The notes under the pieces are model-generated. The model did no database searches. It saw nothing but the letters and a program-made list of their open reading frames with translations, and was not told the origin of the DNA. From Salvator merianae (taxonomy: Eukaryota; Chordata; Lepidosauria; Squamata; Teiidae): 64,000 bases of DNA. The position numbers and the translations under genes are program-made. Positions within the stretch are counted from its first letter, which is position 1. Every line of letters begins with the position of its first letter. The stretch lies in the NCBI GenBank assembly GCA_003586115.2, contig QVOM02000053.1, positions 8,578,032 through 8,642,031 of the forward strand. The letters run 5' to 3'. Shown here piece after piece: positions 22,377 to 32,790 of the stretch.

Positions 22377-23179
22377 GAAACACATGAAAGAGTAATTTGG
22401 TGCATGTTCCAAGCACCGAAGGTAAGTGACAAATTGGTGCTCCACCTGTCCTGCTGCATTCCAGGGTTCCAAGTTTACTTCTTTAGCTGGAATTCTCTGA
22501 AGAAAGCACAGATTCCATGCAATCTTTTATTTATTCTTCTTCTGCTATGCCTTTGCAGCAGAGCTACTTGACAGACCAAATAAATGCATGTTTAAAATTG
22601 CAGGAAAACTTGGAGTTAACCAGTATTACTGCAAGCGTGATCTACCATATTGAGTGCAATTTATAGAAGTGGTCAGCTTGATAAACATTATCCTTGTACT
22701 TAAAATCCTAGGATATTATAGTCACTTCCTTTTTTCAAATGCATATCCTAGTACAAAGCCCTGAAAAGCACAATGATATGAATTTATCTGAATGTGCATA
22801 AAGGGGCAACCCTCCACCAGGTGAAGGATATATAAATATATTTTACAGTTCCTAGCTTCCTATCATAAGAATGGTTTGTGAGTGGATGAAAATTTACAAC
22901 AGGTGCTTATCAAATGTGAAAATGCTTGCAAATCAGAAACAAACTTTGGGACTATAAACATATTTCAAAGATGACTCATGGAAAGAATCTTTTTGATAGG
23001 AAGCTGGGATGATTATATTTAATTTTTAGATCAGGTATATCAAAGTCAGGAAGTGGAGCTCCCTTTTGGCAGACTTCCAGGTTCTGAGCACAGTGCAAAA
23101 AACACGTGAATGCACATATTAGGGTCTGGGTCATGGGATAAAATAGTATGTTATAAGATGATGGTAATCATCACCAGAT
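22377..23179. other. unique non-coding sequence
   Basis: No repeat or exon recognised. Confidence 0.4.
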
Positions 23180-23315
23180 TACACTTATCTTCAAGAAGTT
23201 CAAGGCAATAGATACAGTTCACCTCATTCTATCTTCACAACAATGCAGTGAAAAAGGTTAGGTTGAAAGACTGTGACCAACCCAAGACCACACAATGATC
23301 TCCAAGGAACGGTGC
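23180..23315 (-). repeat. MIR/CORE-SINE-like fragment (antisense)
   Basis: 'CATTCTATCTTCACAACAAT', AGGTTAGGTTGAAAGACTG, then CCAACCCAAGACCACACAATG. This follows the antisense MIR order (CTCACAACAACCCTATGAGGTAGG ... GCCCAAGGTCACACAGC) shared by amniote MIR and related reptile SINEs. Old and diverged. Confidence 0.6.
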
Positions 23316-23399
23316 GGCATTGTATTGTGGTCCGACAAATCCTAGCAAAATAATGCAAGTGCTTCACTGTGCTGTTTCTTATTATATTCTTCCATTTCT

Positions 23400-23622
23400 G
23401 CATTACATTCTTAAGGTGACCTGGAGAAGTCTGGCTGCAGGTACCACAACATGCCCAATGTTATTCATGATGGCAGGCAGCCAGGTGTTTTCTGTGGTAG
23501 CACCTATCTGGCGGAATGTACTCCATTCTGACATTCATGAGGCACCTATAATTACAACTTTTAGGTACCTACTAAAGTCATCTCTCAACACGCAGGCATC
23601 TCTTAATCCACCCAATTTTTAA
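23400..23622 (+). pseudogene. L2/CR1-clade LINE, C-terminal end of ORF2
   Basis: The plus strand encodes AGSQVFSVVAPIWRNVLHSD followed by IHEAPIITTFRYLLKSSL. This is the family signature 'RAFSVAAPxLWNSLPxEIRxAPTxxTFKxxLKTHL' that ends L2/CR1-type ORF2 proteins. No RT core is present upstream, so it is a 5'-truncated relic. A (TATG)n run and an antisense LINE tail follow directly. Confidence 0.75.
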
Positions 23623-23750
23623 TATGTATGTATGTATGTATGTATGTATAATATTGGTATCCCGCCCTTCACCTGAAGATTCCAGAATGGGTCTCAGCAT
23701 ATGATAAAACACTAAGATATGTTTAAAATAGAACCCTCCCAACCTGGCAG
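23623..23750 (-). repeat. (TATG)n followed by antisense LINE tail
   Basis: About seven TATG units (23624-23650), then 'GGTATCCCGCCCTTCACCTG' and AGAATGGGTCTCAGCA, the antisense tail type seen at 15329. Its orientation is opposite to the ORF2 remnant just upstream, so two insertions abut here. Confidence 0.6.
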
Positions 23751-23796
23751 CTCTACATTTAGAGGAAACTGAATGTTTGATAGTTGGTGTGTTTTA

Positions 23797-24516
23797 GAGC
23801 CTTTTTGCACTTTAAACTAGCAAGTGTCAGGGACACTAGGTGTATTTTGCCGCTCAAGCATCAGTTTCTGCCCCCTACTCACTCCATACTTCCTTGCTCC
23901 ATCAGGATTTACCAGAACCAGGCTCTATGAGCTTAAGAAGTGATGTAATTCCATAACTTGGGGTTCACCACACAGAGAAGGCCATCCATTGTCCTACCCC
24001 TTAGCAGCTATTACCTGAAGTAGCTACAACACAGCACCTAATTGAAGGCTCAAACTTATTATCAGACAATCGTCCTGATCGATCAGTGATAGCACAGTCC
24101 CATCCAAAGCAGATTCCTACTTGCAGTCCTATAAGTCTAAAGCTCTGCCAAGTAGTAAGAAATAAGAGTATCGTGTAGCTGTTGACTTTGCTCCTTTGCA
24201 AACAGATGCTACTAATACCGAAATGCTGGGCTGTTCTTCAGAAATTTCTTAGTTGACAAGGGACTCCTGACACTACTTTTGCTGCTCTTGTTGCTGTGAT
24301 CAGGTGTTGACAAGAGCTCTTAGCACCTTCAGCAAATTGGCAGGATCCGGGTGAGTACTCCGACAAGTGCTCTAAGAAGAGTGCGACCCTCCCAGCACTT
24401 GTCTTAAAGTGGTGGTGTGATCTTCTGGCTGCAGAGACATTGCAGCCGGGGAAGTTTTGTTCCCCAGCTGTGATGTTTCTGGCCAGGACCGTTTCACTGA
24501 ACATTGGAAATGGCCC
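23797..24516. mobile_element. possible MITE, GGCCTTTTTGCACTT family
   Basis: Left end AGAGCCTTTTTGCACTTTAA is a good match to the family. The proposed right end, 'GAACATTGGAAATGGCCCT', is weak. The interior shows no transposase. Confidence 0.4.
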
Positions 24517-25187
24517 TGGAAGGGCTTAACTCATCAGCAATTAAAAAAAAATGTGAATTAGGTAATTCCACATGAGCAGCAGTGATCTAGATGAGAGTGA
24601 GAAAGCACTATTACAGTGCTTTTACAGTGGGATGCCTGGACCCTGGACACTCATCACGCTGTCAAAATGCCACACTTTCACTCTGGAGACTCTTGGCAGT
24701 TTTCTTGTTGCATTTCTGCTGGAAGACTAGAAGAGAAAGGTAGCCTGGAGTGACTACCAGCCTGTAAACTGTCACCTTTTTCACACAAGGCATTGGATGT
24801 CAGCTCACCTTGGCTTGGTTGTTACTTGTACATGTGTCTGAGAAATGCGTACAGAGAGGGTGTGAAGCAGAGGTTTGAGAGTGCATACGTGAAGAATGTG
24901 GGGATATTCAAGAGTGGCCCTGCAGAAAGAGAGAGCATGGACTCCATCACTTGGGCCAGGGTAAATTTTGTAACTTATTGCTTCCTGCTCACTTTTTGTA
25001 GACTGAGAAGGGTATCACAGATGGAATTGCTTTCCTTGCTGAACACTGATTTATGGGCTTTTTTGAAGTTACCATAACCAATTTTGAGAGGTCTCCCTAA
25101 TTCTGAAAATGTTAGACTTTTGCTACATGATGTGAACCCTACTGTTACTTTAGTAACAGCAAAAATATTTTAATTGCTTTTAAATGT
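24517..25187. other. unique non-coding sequence
   Basis: No repeat or exon recognised. A 94-codon plus frame at 24793 has no recognisable domain. Confidence 0.35.
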
Positions 25188-25530
25188 ATTTATTTATTTG
25201 ATTTAAATACTGCAAATTTCAAATGACTCAAGATAGGATACAAGTTAGACATTAACAGAAATAGCAATAACTCATAAACAAAAAACCTGGTTCAATTATG
25301 GTCACCCTCTTAAACCGTTCCAAAGGCATGGTTGAAGAAATAATGTGTTTAGAGGTACTTTTGAATGATGCCAGCAAAGGAGCTGTCCGCATCTTGGTTG
25401 GAAGAGAGTTCCAAAGGACAAGGGTTGTAAATGAAAACCTTCTTCCTGGCCTGATTCCTAATATCTCACATGGTTTGGGGCTTTTAAGATCTAAAAGGGA
25501 GCCAAGTCACAGGTTGGGTGCTAGCTGAGC
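25188..25530. repeat. dispersed retroelement-like repeat with ATTT head
   Basis: Starts 'TATTTATTTATTTGATTTAA', then AAGGCATGGTTGAAGAA, TGCCAGCAAAGGAGCTG and GGTTGGAAGAGAGTTCCAAA. The layout resembles lizard interspersed repeats that carry an antisense LINE-type tail at one end. Strongly diverged; the frame at 25298 is not a gene. Confidence 0.5.
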
Positions 25531-25623
25531 AGGAGAGACATAAATCTTATTATGTTATGATCTGGAATGTGTTAACCCTTGTTGTTTCTAAATGCTGTTC
25601 TACGGGAGAATCTTTAACTATAA

Positions 25624-25646
25624 TCATTCATTCATTCATTCATTCA
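25624..25646. repeat. (ATTC)n microsatellite
   Basis: Five to six ATTC units. Confidence 0.9.
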
Positions 25647-25979
25647 ATTTCATAGCACTGTGGGAACTTCAAAGAAAAAAAAAGTGCATGAACCTGGGGG
25701 AGGGACTTCTGTTTGCACTTCTCATTGGTCGCCACTGATGGTATTTGCATGACTTTGCGAGAGTCTTTTGTTCCTTGAATGGTGGTAGCAGAATACCCCA
25801 AACTCTAGAAGCTAATTAGAAGTTACCAAAGTAGCTTCCAAATCTACATTTTTGAGTCTTTTTCTTCCTTCTGTGGCCATTCATCCTTTCTGACAATATA
25901 CCAATTACAAAATCACTAAGAATGGAAAGTATGTTCGTGAAGTATATTTTGCTATTGTTCCTTTTAAATTTTCATTCTT

Positions 25980-26400
25980 TCTCCCTTTTTTTTTTTTAAT
26001 ATACCCTTAAAGGTAGGATCATAGATGTGATTGTTATGCAGACAGTAATTAGCCTGTTACAGAGATATTAATTAACATGTTAGAAATGTTTTCTTTATTA
26101 ATGAGAAATTCGCACATTCTATTTAAATTAATTTGTATAGTTTAAAATTAATTTATTGTGGCCTTCAGTGACCTCGACTCTACTAAGACAAAGCAGGAGC
26201 ATTGTAGTAGCAGTTAAACCAGTCATTAAACATTTTATGCAAATAGTGTTTGTTTATAAACAAATTAACTGCAAGGATTTTCAAAAACAGGTGCTGTGTT
26301 GTGAATGCGTACTAAATGATGTGGTACTGAAAGAATTAATTAGACCTTCAGATGTAATTAGTCGCAATAATTTGCGTGATTAGCGGCTTGGTTAAGAACT
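25980..26400. promoter_or_regulatory. candidate conserved non-coding element: homeodomain, POU and FOX motifs
   Basis: Dense TAAT cores (AGTAATTAGCC, TATTAATTAACATG, TTTAAATTAATTTG, GAATTAATTAGACC, GTAATTAGTCG), a perfect octamer ATGCAAAT (26237-26244), and a perfect 16-bp palindrome TTTGTTTATAAACAAA (26249-26264) made of two inverted FOX-type TGTTTA half sites. No repeats, and the 75-codon frame at 26156 has no domain. Typical composition of a vertebrate developmental enhancer; function is inference. Confidence 0.4.
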
Positions 26401-26758
26401 AAGACACACACATATCGCAACCCTTGCTGTTGTCACTGTAGTAGCTTTTTGTCATTCATACAGGGGAGAGGAAGATTTTGCCGTGTTTCAGAAATTTCTC
26501 CAAATATTGCTGACAATGCTGGAGTTAATTGCCAGCAGTCCTATGGGGCTCACATCCTCTTTCATCCACTTTGCTCCCCCTCCCTTTGCCACTAATTTCT
26601 TGCAGAACACACTCACGGAAACAATATTCCCCAATAAATTCTAAAAACACTGTGTGTTGCTAACCCTCCTGATACTTCGATGTGCCCAAGATGGTGAAAA
26701 GTCAGACAAGTTATGCTGTGCTCTTTTTATATGCATCCTATTCTGGTTTCTTTGGTTC

Positions 26759-26789
26759 GTTTTTTTTTTTTTTTTTTTAAAAAAAAAGC
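26759..26789. repeat. poly(T)/poly(A) junction
   Basis: About 20 T followed by 9 A, forming a simple palindrome next to a tandem duplication. Confidence 0.95.
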
Positions 26790-26796
26790 TGGATCT

Positions 26797-27030
26797 CAGT
26801 CTTATGAATAGAGAGTGGGAGAGCTAACTGTGGCCCTTTCTGCACTGGGCCTTATTCTGGGTTATATTCTGGAATAGGCAGGCCCCAGATGGATGGCAGG
26901 TCCCTATTTCAGGATATAATCTGGAATAAGGCCCAGACGAAAAAGGGAATTAGTCCTAGTGCAGAAAGGGAATCAGTCTTATGAAGAGGGAGTGGGAATA
27001 GTGGCCCTTTCTGCACTGGGTCTTATTCTG
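26797..27030. repeat. 177-bp tandem duplication carrying a short palindromic MITE
   Basis: 'CAGTCTTATGAATAGAGAGT' with GTGGCCCTTTCTGCACTGGG recurs 177 bases on as CAGTCTTATGAAGAGGGAGT with the same MITE end. The first unit holds a complete short element (26832-26948) with TTATTCTGGGTTATATTCTG inverted as CAGGATATAATCTGGAATAA. The second unit stops at about 27030, where BovB sequence begins. Confidence 0.75.
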
Positions 27031-27415
27031 TCCTCCACGATCTCTTGAAGTTTGCCCTGGCTTACGTTCATTGTTTCCATGACACCCTCTATCCGTCTCA
27101 TCCTCTGCCGTTCCCTTCTCCTTTCGCCTTCAATCTCTTCCAGCATCAGGACCTTTCCAATGAGTCCTGTCTTCTCATTATGTAGCTGAAGTATTTGAAC
27201 TTCAGCTCCAACGTTTGTCCTTCCAGGGTTGACCTCCTTTAGTATTGACAGAGTTGATCTCTTTGCAGTCCAATGGATTCTCAAAAGTCTTCTCCGGCAC
27301 CACAATTCAAAAGCGTCGGTTCTTCGGCACTCAGCTTCCCTTATAATTCAACTGTCGCAGTCATACATTACTAGTGAGAAGGCCGTACCTTTGACTATGT
27401 ATCAAAGTGCCATTC
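27031..27415 (-). pseudogene. BovB (RTE-clade LINE) 3' ORF fragment
   Basis: Minus-strand reading gives, in order, RRTDAFELWCRRRLLRIHWT, AKRSTLSILKEVNPG, KTGLIGKVLMLEEIEGERRR, ERQRMRRIEGVMETMNVS and KLQEIVED. These align by eye with the C-terminal region of BovB ORF2: RRIDAFELWCWRRLLRVPWTARRSNQSILKE, then LEKTLMLGKIEGRRRRGRQRMRW..SMDMSLSKLRE. The frame is broken upstream (stop in the former WTIKKAE segment, near 27350) and the reverse-transcriptase core and endonuclease are absent. It is inactive. The 3' side ends abruptly at a MITE copy instead of in BovB's own 3' UTR. BovB is known in squamates and ruminants through horizontal transfer. Confidence 0.9.
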
Positions 27416-27621
27416 ACTGACATCAACACGTAGCAGCAAATCAACACCATACCTTTTCTATGCAGAGATGGAGCTGGTGATACACCAGAGTATCAAATCT
27501 CACAGGGCTGCAGGAAGAGGACAGGATGGCACCATAGAACTTCTCCACATGCCCTGCAAGAGGCCTATCCTGCTATTAAACTCTCCCTTTCCCTCCCAGT
27601 CCCTTTTTCTTTGTGTTTCAT

Positions 27622-27735
27622 GTCTTTGTTTTAGATTGTAAGCCTGAGAACAGGGATGTATCTAACATATATCATAAGGTGCTCTGAGAGTCTTTTGAGG
27701 ATTAAGGGGAACACATAAATCAACAGAATAAACGA
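27622..27735 (+). repeat. LINE 3' tail (sense), diverged
   Basis: TTTAGATTGTAAGCCTGAGA, then AAGGTGCTCTGAGAGTCTTT and a trailing AATAAACG follow the 'GTAAGCCGCTCTGAGAGCC' end pattern of lizard LINEs. Confidence 0.55.
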
Positions 27736-29625
27736 ACATTCAGATGTTCAGATTTGCAAAATTCAGTCAAATTCATCCTTCTCTGTGGTGTGAGTCCATC
27801 GGGGCTCCTGACAGAGATGTGCTATAGCTCCTTGGCTTTATTTGCAGACCTCTGAATGCTGGAAAATCTGCCTTCATCTGACTCATTTGGGTTGAATTTA
27901 AGGGAAATTTGCTAACCTGTAGGGTCTTCAAAGAAAGCTGAGGAACTGGAATGGGTCAGTAGTAGAATCTTCTGTATGGCTTTGCTTCTCTGACCATAGT
28001 TGACCTGCTTCCATTCGCAGTGTTTGCACAATTTGGGAGGCTTTTTGGACTACAGTTCCTATGATGCATCTTTCAGCTGAAAAATTATTGGGGTTATGGT
28101 CCCCCAAAGTACATTTTCTTAATTCTGTTTTTTGTTCAGTGTGATCCTCCTGCACAATGTAAAATTCATGTGATCTGCGTCCAGATGTTGGTGACTTTAG
28201 TCTGAAATTTTTGCTAGTCTATTAAGCTCTTTGAAACAAGATAACTGTATAGAATGGTTTGCACAGGGAGAACTGGATGCCATAAATATGGAGAATGACA
28301 AACATGAACCCAAATACTTTCCTATGGATGAATTATTTAATTAAAATGAACTAATTACTACAGATGGAGTTGGCTATCCCCGAATCATTGGATACAGCAC
28401 AATTAATTGCTTTATTTGCTAGGAGTCTTGTTCATGCATGCATTTGAACTGCTGGCAGCTTCAAGGAGAGAGATCCTTGCTCCATTTCTGAAGAGACGAG
28501 AAAACAGAATGAGTAAGAGCATGCCCTTGGTTTAAGTTCCATTTCTTTTTTGTAGTTCACTTAATTTGAGAGATTCAAGAGCCACAGCTGAGATCAGGGA
28601 CTTCTGAGTAGGCTCTGTTCTATGACCCTGATTTGTCATTGGCTTTTGCAGCTAGTGAACTCATTAACCAAGGACATCTGGGTGGAGATCGGTAGCCCTG
28701 AATCATATAGACAGCATCCACACTAACCGGAGCTGGGGGAACAACCTGCCACACTGCCTGTCTTTCTTCACTTTTAAAATGCAAGGTGCAACCAGTGGAG
28801 GTTTATGTATCTAAGTTTCAGAGAACAAACATGGAGGGAAGGAAGCTGTCTCTTTGAAGCCCTGACTAATAGGACACAAATGATAAGATAGCTGAGCTTC
28901 AATGTTCAATAGTAAGGGTGTGTGAGAGAAGATGGTTTCTGGTGGGCTGAGGTTGGTGGCATCACAAGATTTGGCAGTACCACTGGTTCCAGGGCATCAG
29001 CCAAAGCAATGGGGGACTAAAAAGCTAAGAATATATTTTATTGTAGCCACAATTCAGGGAAATTCCTTTTTGAGTTACAGTTCCGAAACAGCGAAAGAAC
29101 TGACATACCTAGAAAACAATGGCTATAGAACACGGATTTAATAACCCCTGAAAATGACTTTTCCAAAGTCAGCATTTAGGCAATGGATGAATTGATCCAT
29201 TAGTCCACTTGTATTTCTAAAAACACTAAAGTAGTATTCAGAGGATAAATTGGGTCATCTGAAGAAACATAAAATGAGCAGGTAAAAGCACAATTGACAT
29301 CAACATGTAAAATAATCTAGAAGAAAATTTGATTTCCTTAGTTATCTTTTCTTCAAAGATGTCAGCCAGCTAGAAAATTATCTTGATCAGGGCTGTGTTC
29401 CTTATTGTTTTTCTATTGATCTCACATTTCTGTTATGTTTCCAAATAACTTTTTAAAGAAAAGAATAAAAAATATTAGATTTGGAAGCCATAAATAAAAT
29501 ATTACAGAATGATATCAGGGACAGCCAAAAAAGTATACTGGTTAGGACGCTGTTTGTTACAGATCGAAATCTGGATCATGCCTCTATTTGGCATGATAAA
29601 CTATGGCACTCCAGCTGTTACACAA
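27736..29625. other. mostly unique non-coding sequence
   Basis: Contains a small foldback near 28048-28112 (ACTACAGTTCCTATGATGC ... TTGGGGTTATGGTCC), a homeodomain-motif patch at 28330-28440 (ATTTAATTAAAATG, CAATTAATTGC) and a near-palindrome AATGGATGAATTGATCCATT near 29188. No exon was seen. Confidence 0.35.
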
Positions 29626-29922
29626 CTAGAGATGTGAACAAACATTAACATATCAGTTTGGTTTGAATCAAACCAAATTTTATGCTGTTCATTTTTATTT
29701 CAAACATTGAACCAATTCAAACACATTTAACCTTTAAAAAGCCTCTTTAAAAGGTAAATTAGTGCCAAACACAAACTGATTGATCCAAACTGAGTTATTC
29801 TATTGGCCCTCCTTGGTTTGGTTCAAGTTTGAACCAACTGCCCAGTATCTGGGAGTGATTCAGTTTGAATTCAAATTGGCTGAACACCCCTGGCTCGAAT
29901 CAAACCGGCTCATATCTCTATA
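29626..29922. mobile_element. MITE, GAGATGTGAACAAAC family
   Basis: Left end CTAGAGATGTGAACAAAC; right end ACCGGCTCATATCTCTATA, its imperfect inverse. The interior is full of GGTTTGAATCAAACC-type words and a TTTAAAAAGCCTCTTTAAA hairpin, as in the 10024 copy. Confidence 0.75.
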
Positions 29923-30385
29923 CCTATCTCTATATACCACTACCTCTGCTCTACTGTACTTTTTTTTGGCCTATCCACTGTATAAGCCCTAAAAAAAACC
30001 CCTTTGCTGGATAGTGTAAACAACTGTACATATATGTAAACTACAAGTGGTGAGGAAATAAATCTAAACCCAGTGAACAAAGAGCCACCATAGCTAAGAT
30101 CTTAAAGAGTATTAACAGGCAAGATGAATTTGGTCTGGTTTCTTGGGATAGGATCAAATCAGATGCTTCTCTCTTTTTCTAAATCCATATTTTACCTACC
30201 AGACTTTGATCATAATAAGTATTCTAATTTGGGATGTGTGCCACTTTGGTTTTCTATTTGTATGGATTTCAGTTGATAGGAATTTCTTGTCATATACTTT
30301 GCTGTATTTGCATACATTTGCCTGAGTGCCAAATTTGTGCAAATGTAGTCATTTGTTCCCAGGTACACACAGGTACTTCCAAAAT

Positions 30386-30495
30386 GTATACACTGGCCTT
30401 TAATGCGGATTAAAGGTGGGATGGAAACATGAGAGTCCACAGGCACTACCTCTAAGCTACCTTTATACTGCTTTTTTAAATGTGGGTGCATGCAG
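30386..30495 (-). mobile_element. repeat family F, inverted copy
   Basis: Reverse complement reads AAAAAAGCAGTATAAAGGTA, CTCATGTTTCCATCCC and CCTTTAATCCGCATTAAAGG, in the order of the 16279 and 59780 copies. CCTTTAAT/ATTAAAGG is a perfect 8-bp inverted repeat with a 4-base loop. Confidence 0.55.
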
Positions 30496-30567
30496 CCAGG
30501 AGGGTGCGAATCCAGTTCAATTGAAGAACTGAAGCAGAGGAAAATCTATTCAAAAATTCCATGATTA

Positions 30568-30749
30568 CCACAAAATCTTGCATATAATGCACACAATTTC
30601 TCTCATTTTAGTTAGCCAAAAGTTGGGGTGCACATTATACATGAGACATAATTTTTTACTATACAAATTCCTTTTTTTAACCTGAAAATTTTTGGCCAAA
30701 TCAGCATGTGCATTATAGATGAGTGTGCATTATTTGTGAGATTTTATGG
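30568..30749. mobile_element. 182-bp palindromic MITE, TA-flanked
   Basis: Left end CCACAAAATCTTGCATATAA and right end TTGTGAGATTTTATGG are inverted copies extending for about 27 bases. The inner part (GGTGCACATTATACATGAGA) has a second inversion. TA sits on both sides (30566-30567, 30750-30751), as for Tc1/mariner insertions. No protein is encoded. Confidence 0.8.
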
Positions 30750-31968
30750 TATATGTATTGTAGTTATTCCTATTAATTTCTGAAACAGCCACATTGACAT
30801 TGTGGAACTGTGTTTAAAGCATTTTTTTTTAAGAAGTGTATGTACATGAGATTTTCAGTGATCTCTAATGGTAATCATCTTTGAATCATTAGGGTAAAAT
30901 GGTCTACCATTCTATGAAATCTCTGTCGAAGCAAAGACATTTCAGACCAGCAAAACTATATTGAGTTAAAGGGTGGGGCTTTGTTAAAAATGAGAAAGCT
31001 CTGACAGCATGTTAAAGGAATGATTAATACAAACACTTTGTTCAAAAAGCCAGAAGATCTTTAATATCAACAAAATATATGAGGCTTCACTTGATGGTCT
31101 TATCTGAAGGATGGCATCTAGGGGGGCATTTCATCTTCTCTCCAGCAAAGACAACCATGAGGGCAAGAAAATCTTTTTTTGATATCACTTCTGTTTTGCT
31201 GTTGGGATGATGCACATTTTGGAAGTGGATGTTTATTTCTCAGATTTGTGTTTGGGATTGTATGATGTGAAGAGTCTGCCTGACCTGGACTGGACACAGA
31301 TAGAGTCATCAGTGTTCTGTGATCACTGAGAACCTTTTTCCTTTCCTTTTTTTTGTAATGGTTAAAGCGTTAATAATTTAATGACTCCTTAGGTTTTGGA
31401 GGATGGGATAAGATCCAAATAGAGAGTGCTGGACTGTCACACTTTTAAAAAAATCAGGATGCCATTCTGGAAAAGAGAAAGAACACAGTGTGAATGCAAA
31501 CTAGCTACATCTTAAGTGGTGGGGAAGGTAAAACTGATGGATCATGGCGAGGTTTGATGCCATCAAAGATAAGAAAGCAGCTGCTGCCTCACCCTGCACA
31601 ACCTCCTAAGTCCATGCTAGTATTATATCCAAATTAGGATAGCTGGCTCAGTCATAGATACCAACTGTTTGGTTCATGGAACCCAAGCAGAAATTAAAAA
31701 TAATGCAAGATTCGAAGATTGCTCTGTTCAGCCCTGCTCTTGTGCACCAGGCATGATGTACAAGAGAGGATCCTGGGCCAATCACTGGCAAGGGTGGGTA
31801 GTGGCCTGGATGGAGTGTCAGTTACATGGAGCAGAACAGCTGTGGCACCTCTGTATTGCTGCTGGTGTTGATCCAGGATGGGTGGCATCCGTGCCATCAC
31901 GATGGAGATAGAAGCTGTTTTGCTTGGTCCGGAACAGACTGGAGTGCAATAGTTAGAACGCTCCAAGC
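30750..31968. other. unique non-coding sequence
   Basis: No exon or repeat end recognised. Overlapping frames of 80 and 110 codons on opposite strands at 31669-32026 lie upstream of a lone MITE right end and look non-coding. Confidence 0.35.
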
Positions 31969-31996
31969 AAGGTGAGTGCAGATATGGCCTCAGAGG
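31969..31996. mobile_element. lone MITE end, GGCCTTTCTGCACTTACC family
   Basis: 'AAGGTGAGTGCAGATATGGC' CTCAG matches the family's right end. No left partner was found upstream, so the element is truncated or its left end has decayed. Confidence 0.5.
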
Positions 31997-32212
31997 CAAG
32001 TTCAGGGAGCAGTGGGATGGCTGCAAGCTGTAACATTACTGCGGTTAAGATTAGTTTTTTATTAATGTGGATGTTTTTGATGTACATTTATGACCTAATT
32101 TTCTACATGGGAGAGTTTTGCTTTATAAAATAAATGCAGCTAAAGTCTACAGAGGGTGGTTTTAAGGCAAGTTCTATTAGATCAGGAAGAAGTGATTTGG
32201 GAAAGATTTTTT

Positions 32213-32234
32213 GTTTTGTTTTGTTTTGTTTTCA
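32213..32234. repeat. (TTTTG)n microsatellite
   Basis: Four TTTTG units. Confidence 0.9.
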
Positions 32235-32514
32235 TTTTTCCTGTACAGGGTAACCAGGTTTAGGAGAAGCATTGTAAAAAAGCACCCACTAAATCTTTTG
32301 ATGTTGTCAAAATCATTTACCCACACATCAATCAATTCTGTGATTCTTTCTTTTTGAAAAAATATAACTGTAAGATTTGTAGCTCATGGCTTAAGGATAC
32401 TTTTTTAAAATCCCGAGCCTTTTGTCTCCTTGTGAGCAAGTTGGGCATTGCATGGTAGTGATTGGTATGATCAGAAATAGATGCAGAAAGAGTCCAGTTT
32501 CAAAAGTCCAGTTT

Positions 32515-32790
32515 TTCTATGGCGAAATTTGGGCCCCATCTCCACTTCCAGGTGGAGGTGGCTTGATGGTGGCGGGTGTCGGAGGCACCCTCCTCATCTT
32601 CATTTTGGAGTGAGGAGGTCTTATCTTCCATGATGCCTCTGTGCAGGGCAAAGAAAGCACCCTGCCCAGGAGGTGTCTTCACCAGTGATCACTCTGGCAA
32701 AGGTGTTGGCATGATCACCAGGAGGCACCCACTGCTACCAAAGATGGAGATGAAGGTTTCGACTGATGTGGGTGCTTCTGATTAATAGGT
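32515..32790 (+). repeat. unnamed repeat G, copy 1
   Basis: Contains GGGCAAAGAAAGCACC, 'CAGTGATCACTCTGGCAAAG', GATCACCAGGAGGCACC and ACTGCTACCAAAGATGGAG. The copy at 35220-35500 has the same blocks in the same order on the opposite strand. The translated versions also align (PLLPKM in both). Its family is unknown to me. Confidence 0.5.

Noticed and set aside
26979..27305. 108-codon frame as a gene
   Set aside because: It is the BovB ORF2 C-terminus; the last residues run into the MITE.
29535..29600. tRNA-like 'TGGTTAGGACGC' segment
   Set aside because: No B box at the right distance and no acceptor stem pairing.
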